A DNA stretch of 50,911 nt from Deltaproteobacteria bacterium HGW-Deltaproteobacteria-14 (lineage in GTDB: Bacteria > Myxococcota_A > UBA9042 > PHBI01). Both the position numbers and the translations under genes were made by a program. Each line of letters opens with the position of its first letter. The first letter of the stretch is position 1. Of the stretch, positions 34,697-45,834 are shown piece by piece. The notes below the pieces were generated by a model, which searched no databases, was not told the origin of the DNA, and was given only the letters and a program-made list of their open reading frames with translations. The stretch is from contig PHBI01000002.1 in assembly GCA_002841945.1 (NCBI GenBank), positions 75,972 through 126,882 of the forward strand, read 5' to 3'.

Positions 34697-35544
34697 ACCT
34701 CCCCCGCCCCGACGCCACCACGAGCCCGCCCGCCGGCGCGACGATCGTGCATCGCACACGCTCTCGCGCCGCCATGGAGCTCGGCCTCATAGTCGCCATG
34801 TGGCGGCGCGACATGCTCCGCCTGGTGCGCGACCGGGCGCGCTGGATCGGCGTCGTCATCCAGCCGATGCTGTTCTGGCTGCTGCTCGGGACCGGCATGG
34901 GCTCGGTCTTCACCATCGCGGGCATCGGCGACCTGAGCTACCTCCAGTTCTTCTTCCCCGGCCTCCTCGTCATGGTCGTGCTCTTCACGACCATCTTCGC
35001 GATGATGGCCGTCATCGAGGACCGCCAGCACGGGTTTCTGCAGCAGGTCCTGACCGCGCCGGGCTCGCGCGCCGGGCTCGTCCTCGGCAAGACCGCCGGG
35101 GTCGCCACCGTCGCTCTGGTGCAGGTGCTGCTGACGCTGGTCGCCGCGCCGCTGGCCGGCTTCGACCTCGCCGCGGTCCACTGGCCGCTGCTCGCGGCGG
35201 TCTTCGTCGCCGGCACCGTCGGCCTCACCGCGCTCAGCTTCACCCTCGCGTGGCTGCTCAACTCGACCGGCGGCTACCACGCCATCATGGCGGTGTTCCT
35301 GCTGCCGCTGTGGATGGTCTCGGGCGCCATGTTCCCGCCGAGCGGCGGCTGGCTCAACGTGGTCATGACCGTCAACCCGATGACCTACATGGTCGACGGC
35401 TTCCGCCACGCCCTGCACGGCGGGCTGGCCCCGGTGGGCCTCGTGGGCCCGCTCACGGCGATCCTGGTGCTCGTGGGCTTCGCCGCGGCCACGCTGCTGC
35501 TCGCGGTCGTGGTCGCGCGCCGCGCCCCGGGGGCCACCCGATGA
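34693..35544 (+). CDS. ABC-2 type transporter permease
   Basis: A 283-residue inner-membrane protein with six helices in the ABC-2 arrangement. An amphipathic start (WRRDMLRLVRDRARW) is followed by helix 1 (PMLFWLLLGTGMGS), the FFFPGLLVMVVLFTTIF region, EDRQHGFLQQVLTAP in the coupling loop, and a final MTVNPMTYMVDGFR motif typical of exporter permeases. It forms an exporter with the preceding ATPase. The GTG at 34693 overlaps that gene's stop; an ATG at 34774 would trim a non-conserved head. The stop overlaps the next ATG, continuing the chain of coupled genes. Confidence 0.9.
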   Translation: MNLPRPDATTSPPAGATIVHRTRSRAAMELGLIVAMWRRDMLRLVRDRARWIGVVIQPMLFWLLLGTGMGSVFTIAGIGDLSYLQFFFPGLLVMVVLFTTIFAMMAVIEDRQHGFLQQVLTAPGSRAGLVLGKTAGVATVALVQVLLTLVAAPLAGFDLAAVHWPLLAAVFVAGTVGLTALSFTLAWLLNSTGGYHAIMAVFLLPLWMVSGAMFPPSGGWLNVVMTVNPMTYMVDGFRHALHGGLAPVGLVGPLTAILVLVGFAAATLLLAVVVARRAPGATR

Positions 35545-36230
35545 CGAGCGACGGTCTCCCGCCCGACGCGGCCAGCGCCCCGCGTCCGCTCTTGCGTAGC
35601 CCGTGGCTGTGGGCGGCGGTCTTCGGCGTGGTCGTCCTGACCGGGCTCAAGACCTGCTCGGGCAAGCGCCTGGTGCCGCTCGACAAGATCAGCGCCGTCC
35701 CGGCGTTCACCCTCGTCGACCAGGCCGGGCGCCCCTTCGGCTCCGAGGACCTGAAGGGCCACGTCTGGGTCGCGAGCTTCATCTTCACGACCTGCTCCAC
35801 CGTGTGCCCGCGGCTCTCGGACGCCAACGCCGAGCTGCAGCGCCGCTTCGCCGCCGAGAACCTCGACGCCCGCCTCGTGAGCTTCACCGTCGACCCCGAG
35901 ATGGACCGCCCGGCGCTCCTGACCAGCTACGCGCAGAGATACGGCGCCGATCCAGCCCGCTGGACCTTCCTGACCACCGCGGACGGCGGCACCGCGGCGC
36001 TCTACGAGCTCATCGCCAAGGGCTTCCAGCTCGCCATGGGCGAGCGCGCCGCGGACAGCGCCGGGGCCGTCGACATCAGCCACTCGACCAAGCTCGTGCT
36101 CGTCGACGCCGACGGGTTCATCCGCTACTACTTCGACAGCAGCGAGGACCAGCTCGCCATCATCGTCGCCTACGCCCGCGAGCTCGGGATCGAGGCCGCC
36201 GAGGCCGCCCGCGAGGAGGCCGCCCGATGA
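35541..36230 (+). CDS. SCO family copper chaperone (first copy)
   Basis: A 229-residue membrane-anchored thioredoxin-fold protein. One N-terminal helix (about 21-38) precedes the SCO domain, with the copper-binding CxxxC in TTCSTVCP (Cys85, Cys89) and the third ligand His in DISHSTKLVLVD. It also shows FTVDPEMDRP and YYFDSSED. SCO proteins deliver copper to, or reduce cysteines of, the CuA site of cytochrome c oxidase subunit II on the outer face of the membrane. It overlaps both neighbours by 4 nt. A second, more divergent SCO gene lies directly before coxB. Confidence 0.92.
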   Translation: MTSDGLPPDAASAPRPLLRSPWLWAAVFGVVVLTGLKTCSGKRLVPLDKISAVPAFTLVDQAGRPFGSEDLKGHVWVASFIFTTCSTVCPRLSDANAELQRRFAAENLDARLVSFTVDPEMDRPALLTSYAQRYGADPARWTFLTTADGGTAALYELIAKGFQLAMGERAADSAGAVDISHSTKLVLVDADGFIRYYFDSSEDQLAIIVAYARELGIEAAEAAREEAAR

Positions 36231-36817
36231 GCTCGCTGCGCGCGTTCGCCGTCCTCCCCGCCCTGCTGGCCCCCGCCGCCTGCGGTGAGAGCGCCCCGCC
36301 GTTCTCCGCGCCCCTGACCCTCGGCGGCGTCTCGGTGCCGGCCCCGGTCCTCAGCGAGGGGCTCAGCCTCTACGCGCGCTACTGCTCCACCTGCCACGGC
36401 GTCGACGGCCGCGCCGACACGCCGGCCGGGCGCCAGCTCGATCCGCGCCCGCGGGACTTCACCCTCGCCGCCTTCAAGCACAAGAGCGGCGCCGGAGACG
36501 CCCTGCCGACCGACGCGGATCTGGCCCGGACCATCCGCGACGGCGTCCCCGGCACCGGGATGCCGCCGTGGTCGGGCCTGAGCGACGCCCAGATACACGC
36601 CATCATCCAATACCTAAAGACTTTCTCGCCCCGATGGCGCGCCGCGGACCGCGACCGCGCATCTGGGGCCCAAACGGTATTGCCAGCCGCCGGAACGGCT
36701 GATAGCGTCCGCGCCGGCCAGCCATCATGGTGGGGGGACGCCACCAACCCCCCGCAAACACGGCCGGCACTGCACGCCGCAGGCGCTTCGCCCGCTGCTG
36801 CCCGAGGAGAGAGGTAA
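36227..36817 (+). CDS. Monoheme cytochrome c lipoprotein
   Basis: A 196-residue protein with a lipoprotein signal (residues 1-19, PAAC) and a class I cytochrome c domain at about 42-135: heme-binding CSTCH, a distal Met in GTGMPPWSG, and the closing IIQYLKTF helix. The last 60 residues are low-complexity, Ala/Arg/Pro-rich and without pattern, perhaps a non-conserved extension. It could shuttle electrons between alternative complex III and the caa3 oxidase. Its 3' end overlaps a weak promoter-like pair (TTGCCA at 36680, TAGCGT at 36703) that might help drive the act genes; this is not secure. Confidence 0.85.
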   Translation: MSSLRAFAVLPALLAPAACGESAPPFSAPLTLGGVSVPAPVLSEGLSLYARYCSTCHGVDGRADTPAGRQLDPRPRDFTLAAFKHKSGAGDALPTDADLARTIRDGVPGTGMPPWSGLSDAQIHAIIQYLKTFSPRWRAADRDRASGAQTVLPAAGTADSVRAGQPSWWGDATNPPQTRPALHAAGASPAAARGER

Positions 36818-36820
36818 GAC

Positions 36821-37480
36821 GTGGCCCAAATCTTCCCTCGCTGGACGAACAAGATCCCGCTCGCCGTCGCCGTCACTACGCCGGTCGTCTTGGTGGGTGT
36901 GATCTTCGCCATCTGGTACTGGTTCTCACCGAAGTTCACCGACGTCGGCTATCAGCCCGAGCAGCCGGTCCAGTTCAGCCACAAGCTGCACGCCGGGACC
37001 ATGGGGCTCGACTGTCGGTACTGCCACAACACCGTCGAGCAGGCCGCCCACGCGGCGCTGCCCCCGGCGGGGACGTGCATGAACTGCCACGGCAACCTCG
37101 ACCTCGGCGACCGCGAGAACCGCATCAAGCCGATCAAGGACGCGTTCGCCGGGGGCGCCCCGGTCGAGTGGGTGCGGGTACACATGCTCCCCGACTACGC
37201 CTACTTCAACCACAGCGTACACCTCGCCGCCGGGGTCGGCTGCTCGAGCTGCCACGGCCGCATCGACCAGATGGACACGGTCTTCCAGGACCAGCCGCTG
37301 TCGATGAGCTGGTGTCTCGACTGCCACCGGAACCCGCAGCCGAACCTCCGCCCGCGTGACCAGGTCACCAACATGGGCTGGTTCGACAGCCCGGAGGCCG
37401 CGGCCTACGACCCCAACACCGACCCGACGCGGACGCGCGCGGTCGCTCCCCCCGAACACTGCTCCGGGTGCCATCGATGA
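36821..37480 (+). CDS. actA: Alternative complex III subunit ActA, pentaheme cytochrome c
   Basis: A 219-residue protein with one N-terminal transmembrane helix (about 13-33) and five heme-binding motifs: CRYCH, CMNCH, CSSCH, CLDCH and [13 protein letters not shown] and [10 protein letters not shown] supply distal His ligands. This is the pattern of ActA, the periplasmic multiheme subunit of alternative complex III, a quinol:cytochrome c oxidoreductase that replaces bc1. The GTG start has GAGG 6 nt upstream (GAGAGG-TAAGAC). The stop overlaps the actB ATG (ATGA). Electrons pass from the iron-sulfur subunit ActB through these hemes to cytochrome c or the oxidase. Confidence 0.95.
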   Translation: MAQIFPRWTNKIPLAVAVTTPVVLVGVIFAIWYWFSPKFTDVGYQPEQPVQFSHKLHAGTMGLDCRYCHNTVEQAAHAALPPAGTCMNCHGNLDLGDRENRIKPIKDAFAGGAPVEWVRVHMLPDYAYFNHSVHLAAGVGCSSCHGRIDQMDTVFQDQPLSMSWCLDCHRNPQPNLRPRDQVTNMGWFDSPEAAAYDPNTDPTRTRAVAPPEHCSGCHR

Positions 37481-40470
37481 GCACGAACCACGACGACCGC
37501 ACGCACTGGATGGACTACGCGGACCTGCGACCGGACGCGGACGCGCCGGAGTCGGCGCCGTCCACCGACGATCGGGAATTCGCCGAGGACGCCGCCGTCC
37601 TCGAGCTCGACGGCGTCAGCCGCCGCAGGTTCATGGGCATCATGGGCGCCGGCGCGGGCCTGGCCGGCGTCGGCCTGAGCGGCTGCTGGCGCAAGGGCGT
37701 GCAGAAGCTCGTCCCCTACGCAGACCGCCCCGAGGACCTCGTCCCGGGCGTGCCGCTGCACTTCGCGACGACCTGGCAGGAGGGCACCGCGGTGCTCGGC
37801 GTCCTCGCCGAGAGCCACGAGGGCCGGCCGACCAAGCTCGAGGGCAACCCGAGCCACCCCGACTCCATGGGCGCCGCCAGCGGCCTGGCCCAGGCGTCGG
37901 TCCTCGACCTCTACGACCTCGATCGCTCCGACACCCCGCGCGGCAAGGGCGGCGAGGCGATGTCGTGGCAGGCCGCCTGGGAGGCCCTCGACGCCGCCGT
38001 CGACAGCCTCGTCGCCAAGACCGGCGGCGACGGCGTCGCGATCGTCGTGCAGACGGTCATGTCGCCGACGCTCCGCGCCCAGCTCGCGCACCTCCGCGCG
38101 AGCTACCCCAAGGCGCGGGTCGTCATCGCCGACCCCCTCTACCCCTTCAACCAGCTCGCGGCGTCCCAGGCCATCGGCGGCCCGGGCAGCTACGCGCTGA
38201 GCCACGTCGGCAAGGCGAAGGTCATCGCGGCCTTCGACAGCGACTTCCTCGGCTCCGACCCCCAGATGGTGAAGAACGCGAAGGCGTTCGCCGCCGGCCG
38301 CCGGGTCGAGCGCCCCGGCGACGCGATGAACCGCCTCTACGCGATCGAGCCGGCGTTCTCGACGACCGGCACCGTCGCCGATCACCGCCTCCGCGCCCGC
38401 GGCGCCGACGTCGGCCCGCTGCTCAAGGCGGTCGCGGCCGGGCTCAGCGCCCGCGGCGTGGCCCTCGCGCCCGAACTCAGCGCCGGCGCGCCCACCCCCG
38501 CGGGACGCGCGAAGCGCTTCATGGACGCGCTGATCGGCGACCTCGCGAGCGCGGGCAAGGACGCCCTCGTCCTCGTCGGCGAGCGCCAGCCGGCCTGGGT
38601 CCACGCCCTCGGCTACGCCATCAACGCGGCGCTCGGCAGCGCGGCGCAGACCTGGCACCAGGACCCGACCTGGATCGGCGGCGAGCCGATCGAGGGCCTC
38701 GTCAGCCAGAAGGCCAAGGCCATCTTCTTCGTCGGCGGCAACGCCGCGTTCACCGCCCCCGCGGCGGTCACCGCGGCCCTCGCCGACGCCCCGACGGTCA
38801 TCCACTTCGGCCAGTTCTACGACGAGACCGCCAAGCTCGCCTCGCTCCACATCCCGACCAGCCACTACCTCGAGGCCTGGGGCGATCAGAAGTCGCTCAC
38901 CGGCTCGGTCTCGCTGGTGCAGCCCCTCATCGCGCCGCTCTACTTCACCCCGAGCGTGCTCGAGCTCGTCGCGCGCGTCGCGCACGGCAAGCCGAAGAAC
39001 GGCTTCGGCCTCATCCGCGACACCTACCGCGCCGCCGCCGGCTTCTCCGAGAAGCGCTGGCGCCAGTGGCTCCACGACGGCCTCATCGCGGTCGAGCCGC
39101 CGGCCGCGCCGGCCGCCCTCGCGTGGAACGCCGCCAGCGACCTCGTCAAGCAGGCCCCCGCGCCGGCCGCCGGGATCGAGGTCGATCTCTTCGTCCACTA
39201 CTGGCTCCTCGATGGGCGCAACGCGAACAACGCGTGGCTCATGGAGGCCCCCGAGCCGATGAGCAAGCTCACCTGGGGCAACGCCGCGCTGATGACGAAG
39301 AAGACCGCGGACGCCCTCGGCCTCCGGGTCGACAAGGGCGACCACGTCAGCGTCACCATCGGCGGCGCCACGGTCGAGGTGCCGGTCAAGCTCACCCCGG
39401 GCCTCGCCGACGACGTCGTCAGCGTCACCCTCGGGCACGGCCGCGCCTTCGGCGGGGTCGCCGGCGGGGTCGGCGCCGACGCCTTCCCGCTCCAGCCGGC
39501 CTCGAACACGTGGTTCTCCGCCGCCACCGTCGCGGCAGCCGACGGCTCGACCGAGCTGGCCGACGTCCAGAAGTACGGCAACTCCCAGGTGCCGCGCCCC
39601 GGGATGCGGGCGCGCAACCTCGCTCTCGAGGGCGACGTGACGGCCTACACGGCCGACCCGGAGATCTTCAACGAGGAGCTCGACAAGACCTTCCCGGCGC
39701 ACGAGATCAAGTCCTGGATCTACCCGGACCTCGTCTTCACCGGCAAGCAGCAGTGGGGCATGGTCATCGACCTCAACGCCTGCACCGGCTGCAACGCCTG
39801 CGTCATCGCGTGTCAGGCCGAGAACAACATCCCGGTCGTCGGCAAGGACCGCGTCCTCGTCGGGCGCGAGATGGCCTGGATCCGCCTCGACCGCTACTAC
39901 GCGGGGGACGAGGACGACCCCGAGGCGATCTTCCAGCCGATGGCGTGCCAGCAGTGCGAGACGGCCCCCTGCGAGGCGGTCTGCCCGGTCAAGGCGACCT
40001 CCCACAGCCCCGACGGCCTCAACGACATGGCCTACAACCGCTGCATCGGCACGCGGTACTGCTCCAACAACTGCCCGTACAAGGTCCGGCGGTTCAACTT
40101 CTTCAACTACAACACCAACATCCATCCGCTGCAGCAGATGCAGAAGAACCCGGACGTGACGATCCGGTTCCGCGGCGTGATGGAGAAGTGCACCTACTGC
40201 GTGCAGCGGATCAACGCGGCCAAGATCGACGCCAAGATCCACGGCGACGGCATCGTCGCGGACGGGACCATCACCCCGGCCTGCGCTCAGACCTGCCCCG
40301 CGGACGCCATCGTGTTCGGCGACATCCTCGACCCGAACGCGGCCGTCTCGAAGCAGCGCGAGCAGCCCCGCAACTACCAGGTCCTGCGCGAGTTCAACAC
40401 GCGCCCGCGGACCACGTACCTCGCGAAGCTCCGCAACCAGAACCCGGACCTCAAAAAGGAGCAGGGCTAG
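37477..40470 (+). CDS. actB: Alternative complex III subunit ActB (molybdopterin-oxidoreductase-like plus Fe-S)
   Basis: A 997-residue fusion with a Tat-type signal ([12 protein letters not shown], residues 48-59) ending in a lipobox-like LSGC70. Residues about 70-730 are a DMSO-reductase-like fold that in ActB homologues lacks the molybdenum cofactor. The C-terminal 260 residues form a ferredoxin-like domain with cluster motifs [43 protein letters not shown] and CAQTCP, enough for four Fe-S centres. It accepts electrons from quinol oxidised at the membrane subunits and passes them to ActA. It is separated from actC by only 3 nt. Confidence 0.95.
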   Translation: MSTNHDDRTHWMDYADLRPDADAPESAPSTDDREFAEDAAVLELDGVSRRRFMGIMGAGAGLAGVGLSGCWRKGVQKLVPYADRPEDLVPGVPLHFATTWQEGTAVLGVLAESHEGRPTKLEGNPSHPDSMGAASGLAQASVLDLYDLDRSDTPRGKGGEAMSWQAAWEALDAAVDSLVAKTGGDGVAIVVQTVMSPTLRAQLAHLRASYPKARVVIADPLYPFNQLAASQAIGGPGSYALSHVGKAKVIAAFDSDFLGSDPQMVKNAKAFAAGRRVERPGDAMNRLYAIEPAFSTTGTVADHRLRARGADVGPLLKAVAAGLSARGVALAPELSAGAPTPAGRAKRFMDALIGDLASAGKDALVLVGERQPAWVHALGYAINAALGSAAQTWHQDPTWIGGEPIEGLVSQKAKAIFFVGGNAAFTAPAAVTAALADAPTVIHFGQFYDETAKLASLHIPTSHYLEAWGDQKSLTGSVSLVQPLIAPLYFTPSVLELVARVAHGKPKNGFGLIRDTYRAAAGFSEKRWRQWLHDGLIAVEPPAAPAALAWNAASDLVKQAPAPAAGIEVDLFVHYWLLDGRNANNAWLMEAPEPMSKLTWGNAALMTKKTADALGLRVDKGDHVSVTIGGATVEVPVKLTPGLADDVVSVTLGHGRAFGGVAGGVGADAFPLQPASNTWFSAATVAAADGSTELADVQKYGNSQVPRPGMRARNLALEGDVTAYTADPEIFNEELDKTFPAHEIKSWIYPDLVFTGKQQWGMVIDLNACTGCNACVIACQAENNIPVVGKDRVLVGREMAWIRLDRYYAGDEDDPEAIFQPMACQQCETAPCEAVCPVKATSHSPDGLNDMAYNRCIGTRYCSNNCPYKVRRFNFFNYNTNIHPLQQMQKNPDVTIRFRGVMEKCTYCVQRINAAKIDAKIHGDGIVADGTITPACAQTCPADAIVFGDILDPNAAVSKQREQPRNYQVLREFNTRPRTTYLAKLRNQNPDLKKEQG

Positions 40471-40473
40471 CCC

Positions 40474-41899
<1,426 letters not shown>

Positions 41900-41907
<8 letters not shown>

Positions 41908-42445
41908 CAAGAAGAACTGGGGCGTGTTGGCGGAGTTCGACACCCCCAAGGACATCTACCACGCCTGCGAGTCCATCCGGGACGAGGGCTTCAAGCACTG
42001 GGACGCCCACACGCCGTTCCCGGTCCACGGGCTCGAGAGCGCGATGGGGCTGCGGCCGTCGAAGGTGCCGTGGATCGTCGCCGCCGGCGCGCTCTTTGGC
42101 GCCACGGCCGGCATCACCCTGCAGTGGTGGTCGATGGTGGTCGAGTACCCGGCCATCATCGCCGGCAAGCCCTTCTTCTCGTGGCCGGCGTTCGTCCCGG
42201 TCACCTTCGAGCTGAGCGTGCTCTTCGCCGCGTTCGGCGCGGTGTTCGGGATGCTCGGCGTCAACAAGCTGCCGACCTTCAACCACCCGCTGTTCACGAG
42301 CGAGCGGTTCAAGGGGCACTCGGACGACAAGTTCTACGTGTCGATCGAGTCGCGCGACCCGCTGTTCGACCAGCGTAAGACCAAGAAGATGCTCAAGCAG
42401 CTCGGCGCGGTCCACGTCGAGGACGTGGTCGAAGAGGAGGACTGA
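41900..42445 (+). CDS. actD: Alternative complex III subunit ActD (DUF3341)
   Basis: A 181-residue protein with a soluble head ([20 protein letters not shown]) and two membrane helices (about 57-80 and 98-123), the standard layout of the DUF3341 subunit Act[15 protein letters not shown] is a family signature. It is a structural membrane subunit with no cofactor. It begins inside the end of actC and is followed by actE after 4 nt. Confidence 0.92.
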
Positions 42446-42449
42446 GGTC

Positions 42450-43100
42450 ATGACCACGCGATACACCACGGTGGCGGTCGGGCTGCTCGCCACCCTCGCG
42501 CTCAGCGCGGGCTGCCGTGGCAACAAGTCCTCCGATCCACCGATCCACCCGAACTGGAACATGGACGACCAGCAGTACTTCCAGCCCCAGGAAGACAACG
42601 ACTGGTTCCCCGACCACCGCGCCCAGCGCCCGCTGGTCGCCGGCACGGTCGCCCGCGGCCTGCTCAAGGCCGACGACCACCTGTACCGCGGCCGCGGCCC
42701 GGACGGGCGGCTGGTCGACGCGCTGCCGCCGAGCCTGCCGCTGACCCAGGCGCTCCTCGATCGCGGTGAGGCGCGCTACGACATCTACTGCGCGCCGTGT
42801 CACGAGAAGAGCGGCCACGGCAACGGCATCATCGCCCAGCCCGGGCGCATCGCCGCGGGGCTCCTCGTGAAGCCGCCGAGCTACACCGACCCGCGCCTCG
42901 CCGCGATGCCGCTCGGCTACTTCTTCGACGTCATCACCCACGGTAAGAACACCATGCGGCCCTACGCCGCTCAGATCCCGGTCGAGGACCGCTGGGCGAT
43001 CGCCGCCTGGGTCCGCGTGCTCCAGGTGAGCCAGCGCGCGGCCATCGGCGACGTCCCGGCGGACAAGCTCGACCAGCTGAAGTCGGGAGGTGCCCAGTGA
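42450..43100 (+). CDS. actE: Alternative complex III subunit ActE, monoheme cytochrome c
   Basis: A 216-residue lipoprotein (signal residues 1-22, LSAGC) with one cytochrome c domain: CAPCH at about residues 114-118 and the distal Met in KNTMRPYAAQIP. The N-terminal part contains PNWNMDDQQYFQPQEDN and RPLVAGTVARG, typical of ActE. It is attached to the outer face of complex III and probably hands electrons on to a soluble cytochrome or the oxidase. Its stop overlaps the actF GTG (GTGA). Confidence 0.94.
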   Translation: MTTRYTTVAVGLLATLALSAGCRGNKSSDPPIHPNWNMDDQQYFQPQEDNDWFPDHRAQRPLVAGTVARGLLKADDHLYRGRGPDGRLVDALPPSLPLTQALLDRGEARYDIYCAPCHEKSGHGNGIIAQPGRIAAGLLVKPPSYTDPRLAAMPLGYFFDVITHGKNTMRPYAAQIPVEDRWAIAAWVRVLQVSQRAAIGDVPADKLDQLKSGGAQ

Positions 43101-44317
43101 GCGCCCACGCCAATGCGGTGGACCTGTCGGACGCACAGGCCCCCGCGAACAGCATCTGGAAGAAGCTCCCGCTCATCTTCGCCGTCATCGGCGTGGCGGG
43201 GGTGGCGCTGGCCTTCGTGACCGTCGGTACGGACACCAAGCAGTTCTGGTACTCGTACCTGACGGCCTACATGTTCTGGCTGTCCGTCGGCCTCGGCGGC
43301 CTCTTCTTCGTGCTCATCCACCACGCCACCCGCGCCGGGTGGAGCACGGTCGTGCGCCGCGTCGCCGAGAACTACATGATCACGCTGCCGCTGCTCGGGC
43401 TGCTCGCGCTCCCGATCGTGTTCGGCGGCATGGACGACCTCTACCACGTGTGGGTACACCCTGCGGCGACCGACCTCTTCGTGCAGGCGAAGACGGGTTT
43501 TCTGAACACCGACTTCTTCACCGTCCGGGTCATCGCCTACGCCGTCATCTGGACCGCGCTCGGCCTCTACCTCTACCTGGCGTCGCGCAAGCAGGACGTC
43601 ACCGGCGACCCGAAGCTCGCCCACGGCATGCGCCGCGTCGCCCCGTTCGGGCTCATCCTCTTCGCGCTGACCATCACCTTCGCGGCCGTCGACTTCATGA
43701 TGAGCCTCGACCCGCACTGGTACTCGACCATCTTCGGCGTCGTGTACTTCGGCGGCACCTTCATGGCGATCGCCTCGGTGCTGGCGCTGACCGGGATGGC
43801 GCTGCAGCGCACGGGGCTGCTGAAGAACGCCATCACCACCGAGCACTACCACGACCTCGGCAAGCTGGCGTTCGCCTTCATGGTCTTCTGGGCCTACGTC
43901 GCCTTCAGCCAGTTCATGCTGATCTGGTACGCGAACATCCCGGAGGAGACGATCTGGTTTGCCTACCGCGCGACCAACGGCTGGGAGATCGTCGCCGGGG
44001 TGCTGACGCTGCTCCACTTCGTGGTGCCGTTCTTCTTCATGATGTCGCGCCACATCAAGCGGCGTAACCTCACCCTGGCCATCGGCGCCGTCATCCTGCT
44101 GGTGGCGCACTACATCGACATGTTCTGGATCATCCAGCCCGCCATGCGCCAGCACGACGCCGACCCGCACTTCAGCATGCACATCGCCGACCTGCTGACC
44201 TTCATCGGCATCGGCGGCCTCGTGCTCGCGGTCTTCTCGTGGCGCGTCAGCGCCGCGCCGGTCGCCCCCATGAAGGACCCGCGCCTCATGGAGTCGCTGG
44301 ACTTCGAGAACTTCTAG
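43097..44317 (+). CDS. actF: Alternative complex III subunit ActF
   Basis: A 406-residue polytopic protein with about ten helices, related to ActC but lacking some NrfD features. It is the quinone-binding-subunit-2 family. FWLSVGLGGLFFVLIHHATRAGW and the later AVDFMMSLDPHWYSTIFGV are strong signatures of ActF. It completes the six-gene set actA to actF in canonical order. The GTG at 43097 overlaps the actE stop. It is followed after 46 nt by a small single-helix membrane protein. Confidence 0.94.
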   Translation: MSAHANAVDLSDAQAPANSIWKKLPLIFAVIGVAGVALAFVTVGTDTKQFWYSYLTAYMFWLSVGLGGLFFVLIHHATRAGWSTVVRRVAENYMITLPLLGLLALPIVFGGMDDLYHVWVHPAATDLFVQAKTGFLNTDFFTVRVIAYAVIWTALGLYLYLASRKQDVTGDPKLAHGMRRVAPFGLILFALTITFAAVDFMMSLDPHWYSTIFGVVYFGGTFMAIASVLALTGMALQRTGLLKNAITTEHYHDLGKLAFAFMVFWAYVAFSQFMLIWYANIPEETIWFAYRATNGWEIVAGVLTLLHFVVPFFFMMSRHIKRRNLTLAIGAVILLVAHYIDMFWIIQPAMRQHDADPHFSMHIADLLTFIGIGGLVLAVFSWRVSAAPVAPMKDPRLMESLDFENF

Positions 44318-44363
44318 CCCTGGGAGCCCGCGGCCGCGCCGCCCGCGTCAGGAGATCAGTACC

Positions 44364-44825
44364 GTGTCCAAGACCCACGAAACGCCCGATCCCGCCACGA
44401 CCGATGGCGCGCCGCTGAGCGAGCGTCCCATCGTCAACGAGTACACCGACGGCGGCCACGAGATCGATCGCCCCCCGTCGATGACGCTGTTCGGCTTCCT
44501 CGTCGCGATGGGGATCCTCATCGTGATCGTCGCCTTCGGCGTGTTCCAGCTCTTCGTCTCCCACGAGGACGAGCAGTCCGCGCGGGTAGCCAACGACCCG
44601 GTCACCCAGCGCGTCGAGCAGGCCCAGCGCGACGAGCTGTACATGACGACCTACGGGGTTGTCAGCGCCGAGGGCCAGCCCGACGGCTACCGCATGCCCA
44701 TCATGACCGCCAAGGAGCTGGTGCTGAAGGACCCGAGCCGCTTCGCCGCCGCCGCACCGCCCGCCGGCTGGGTCCACCCCGACGACGCCGCCGCCCCGCC
44801 GCCGCCGGCCCCCGAGAAGGAATAG
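44364..44825 (+). CDS. Single-helix membrane protein between act and cox genes, unknown
   Basis: A 153-residue protein from a GTG start with AGGAG upstream (in GTCAGGAGATCAGTACC). A hydrophilic head (residues 1-40) precedes one transmembrane helix (about 42-66, FGFLVAMGILIVIVAFGVFQLFV). A soluble tail contains RMPIMTAKELVLKDPSRF and ends in a Pro/Ala stretch. It resembles small accessory proteins found at this position in other complex III/caa3 operons, but I cannot name a domain. Context suggests a role in assembly or in holding complex III and the oxidase together. Confidence 0.75.
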   Translation: MSKTHETPDPATTDGAPLSERPIVNEYTDGGHEIDRPPSMTLFGFLVAMGILIVIVAFGVFQLFVSHEDEQSARVANDPVTQRVEQAQRDELYMTTYGVVSAEGQPDGYRMPIMTAKELVLKDPSRFAAAAPPAGWVHPDDAAAPPPPAPEKE

Positions 44826-44840
44826 CCCCACGGAAACCCC

Positions 44841-45794
44841 ATGCTGAACGTCCCCTCCCATAGCGCCACCCGCCCCGTGCTGCACCGCACGATGAGCTCC
44901 CGCGTCTCGCGAGCCCTCGCGCTCGTTGTAGGCACGAGCGTCATCTTCGCGAGCGCAGCATCCTGGGCCAGCGCCGGGCTCCCAGCGGAGTTCGAGGGCG
45001 TCGACGTCCAGAACAAGCTCGGCGAGAAGATCGACCTCGACGTGGCGGCCATCGACCACGAAGGGCACGAGGTGAAGCTGTCGAGCTACTTCGACGGCGC
45101 GCGCCCGGTCATCCTGACGCTGAACTACTACCAGTGCGAGTCGCTGTGCAGCACGCAGCTCAACGAGCTGCTCAAGGCGGTGCGGCAGCTCGAGTGGGTC
45201 CCGGGTGGGGACGAGTTCCGGATGGTGACGATCAGCTTCGACCCGCGCGACTCCACGGAGACCGCGGCGGGCAAGCGGATGAGCTACGCCCGCGAGTACT
45301 ACCGCGGCAAGGCCAAGGACGCCGGGACCGAGCTCGCCCCCGCGGAGGTCGACGCCAAGGCCGCCACCCTCGGCTGGGAGTTCATGACCGCCGCGCCGGA
45401 GTCCATCCGGACCATCACCCAGCGCCTCGGCTACCAGTACAAGTTCGATGAGAAGAGCGGCCAGTACGCTCACTCCCCGGTCGTCTACGTGATGTCCCCC
45501 GATGGCGTCGTCAGCCGCTACCTCTTCGGCATCACGTACAACCCGCGGGACCTCAAGTTCGCCCTGATCGACGCCTCGGACGGCAAGATCGGTGACTTCG
45601 GCGAGAAGATCCTGCTCAGCTGCTTCGCCTTCGACCCCGACGGCGGCGGCTACGGGGCGTCGGCCTTCGGCATCATGCGCCTCGGCGGGCTGCTCGTGGT
45701 GCTGCTGTTCGGCACCTACCTCATCGTCCATTTCCGCCGCGAGCGCCGCGCCCGGCGCGCGCGTGCCGCGTCCCACACCCCGTCGGCGGCCTGA
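44841..45794 (+). CDS. SCO family protein (second copy, C-terminal membrane anchor)
   Basis: A 317-residue protein with a signal or anchor at about 23-46, a SCO-type thioredoxin fold with CESLC (Cys99, Cys103) and His in AHSPVVYVM. A C-terminal transmembrane helix (about 277-297) is followed by an Arg-rich tail. Inserted residues DAGTELAPAEVDAKAATLGWEF lengthen the fold relative to the first SCO. It lies directly before coxB and probably metallates or reduces the CuA site of that subunit. ATG 44841 is used; the Met at 44892 would still leave a signal sequence. Confidence 0.9.
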   Translation: MLNVPSHSATRPVLHRTMSSRVSRALALVVGTSVIFASAASWASAGLPAEFEGVDVQNKLGEKIDLDVAAIDHEGHEVKLSSYFDGARPVILTLNYYQCESLCSTQLNELLKAVRQLEWVPGGDEFRMVTISFDPRDSTETAAGKRMSYAREYYRGKAKDAGTELAPAEVDAKAATLGWEFMTAAPESIRTITQRLGYQYKFDEKSGQYAHSPVVYVMSPDGVVSRYLFGITYNPRDLKFALIDASDGKIGDFGEKILLSCFAFDPDGGGYGASAFGIMRLGGLLVVLLFGTYLIVHFRRERRARRARAASHTPSAA

Positions 45795-45834
45795 ACGCCC
45801 GACACGTACGTTGTCGATCCTTGGAGCGCACTCC

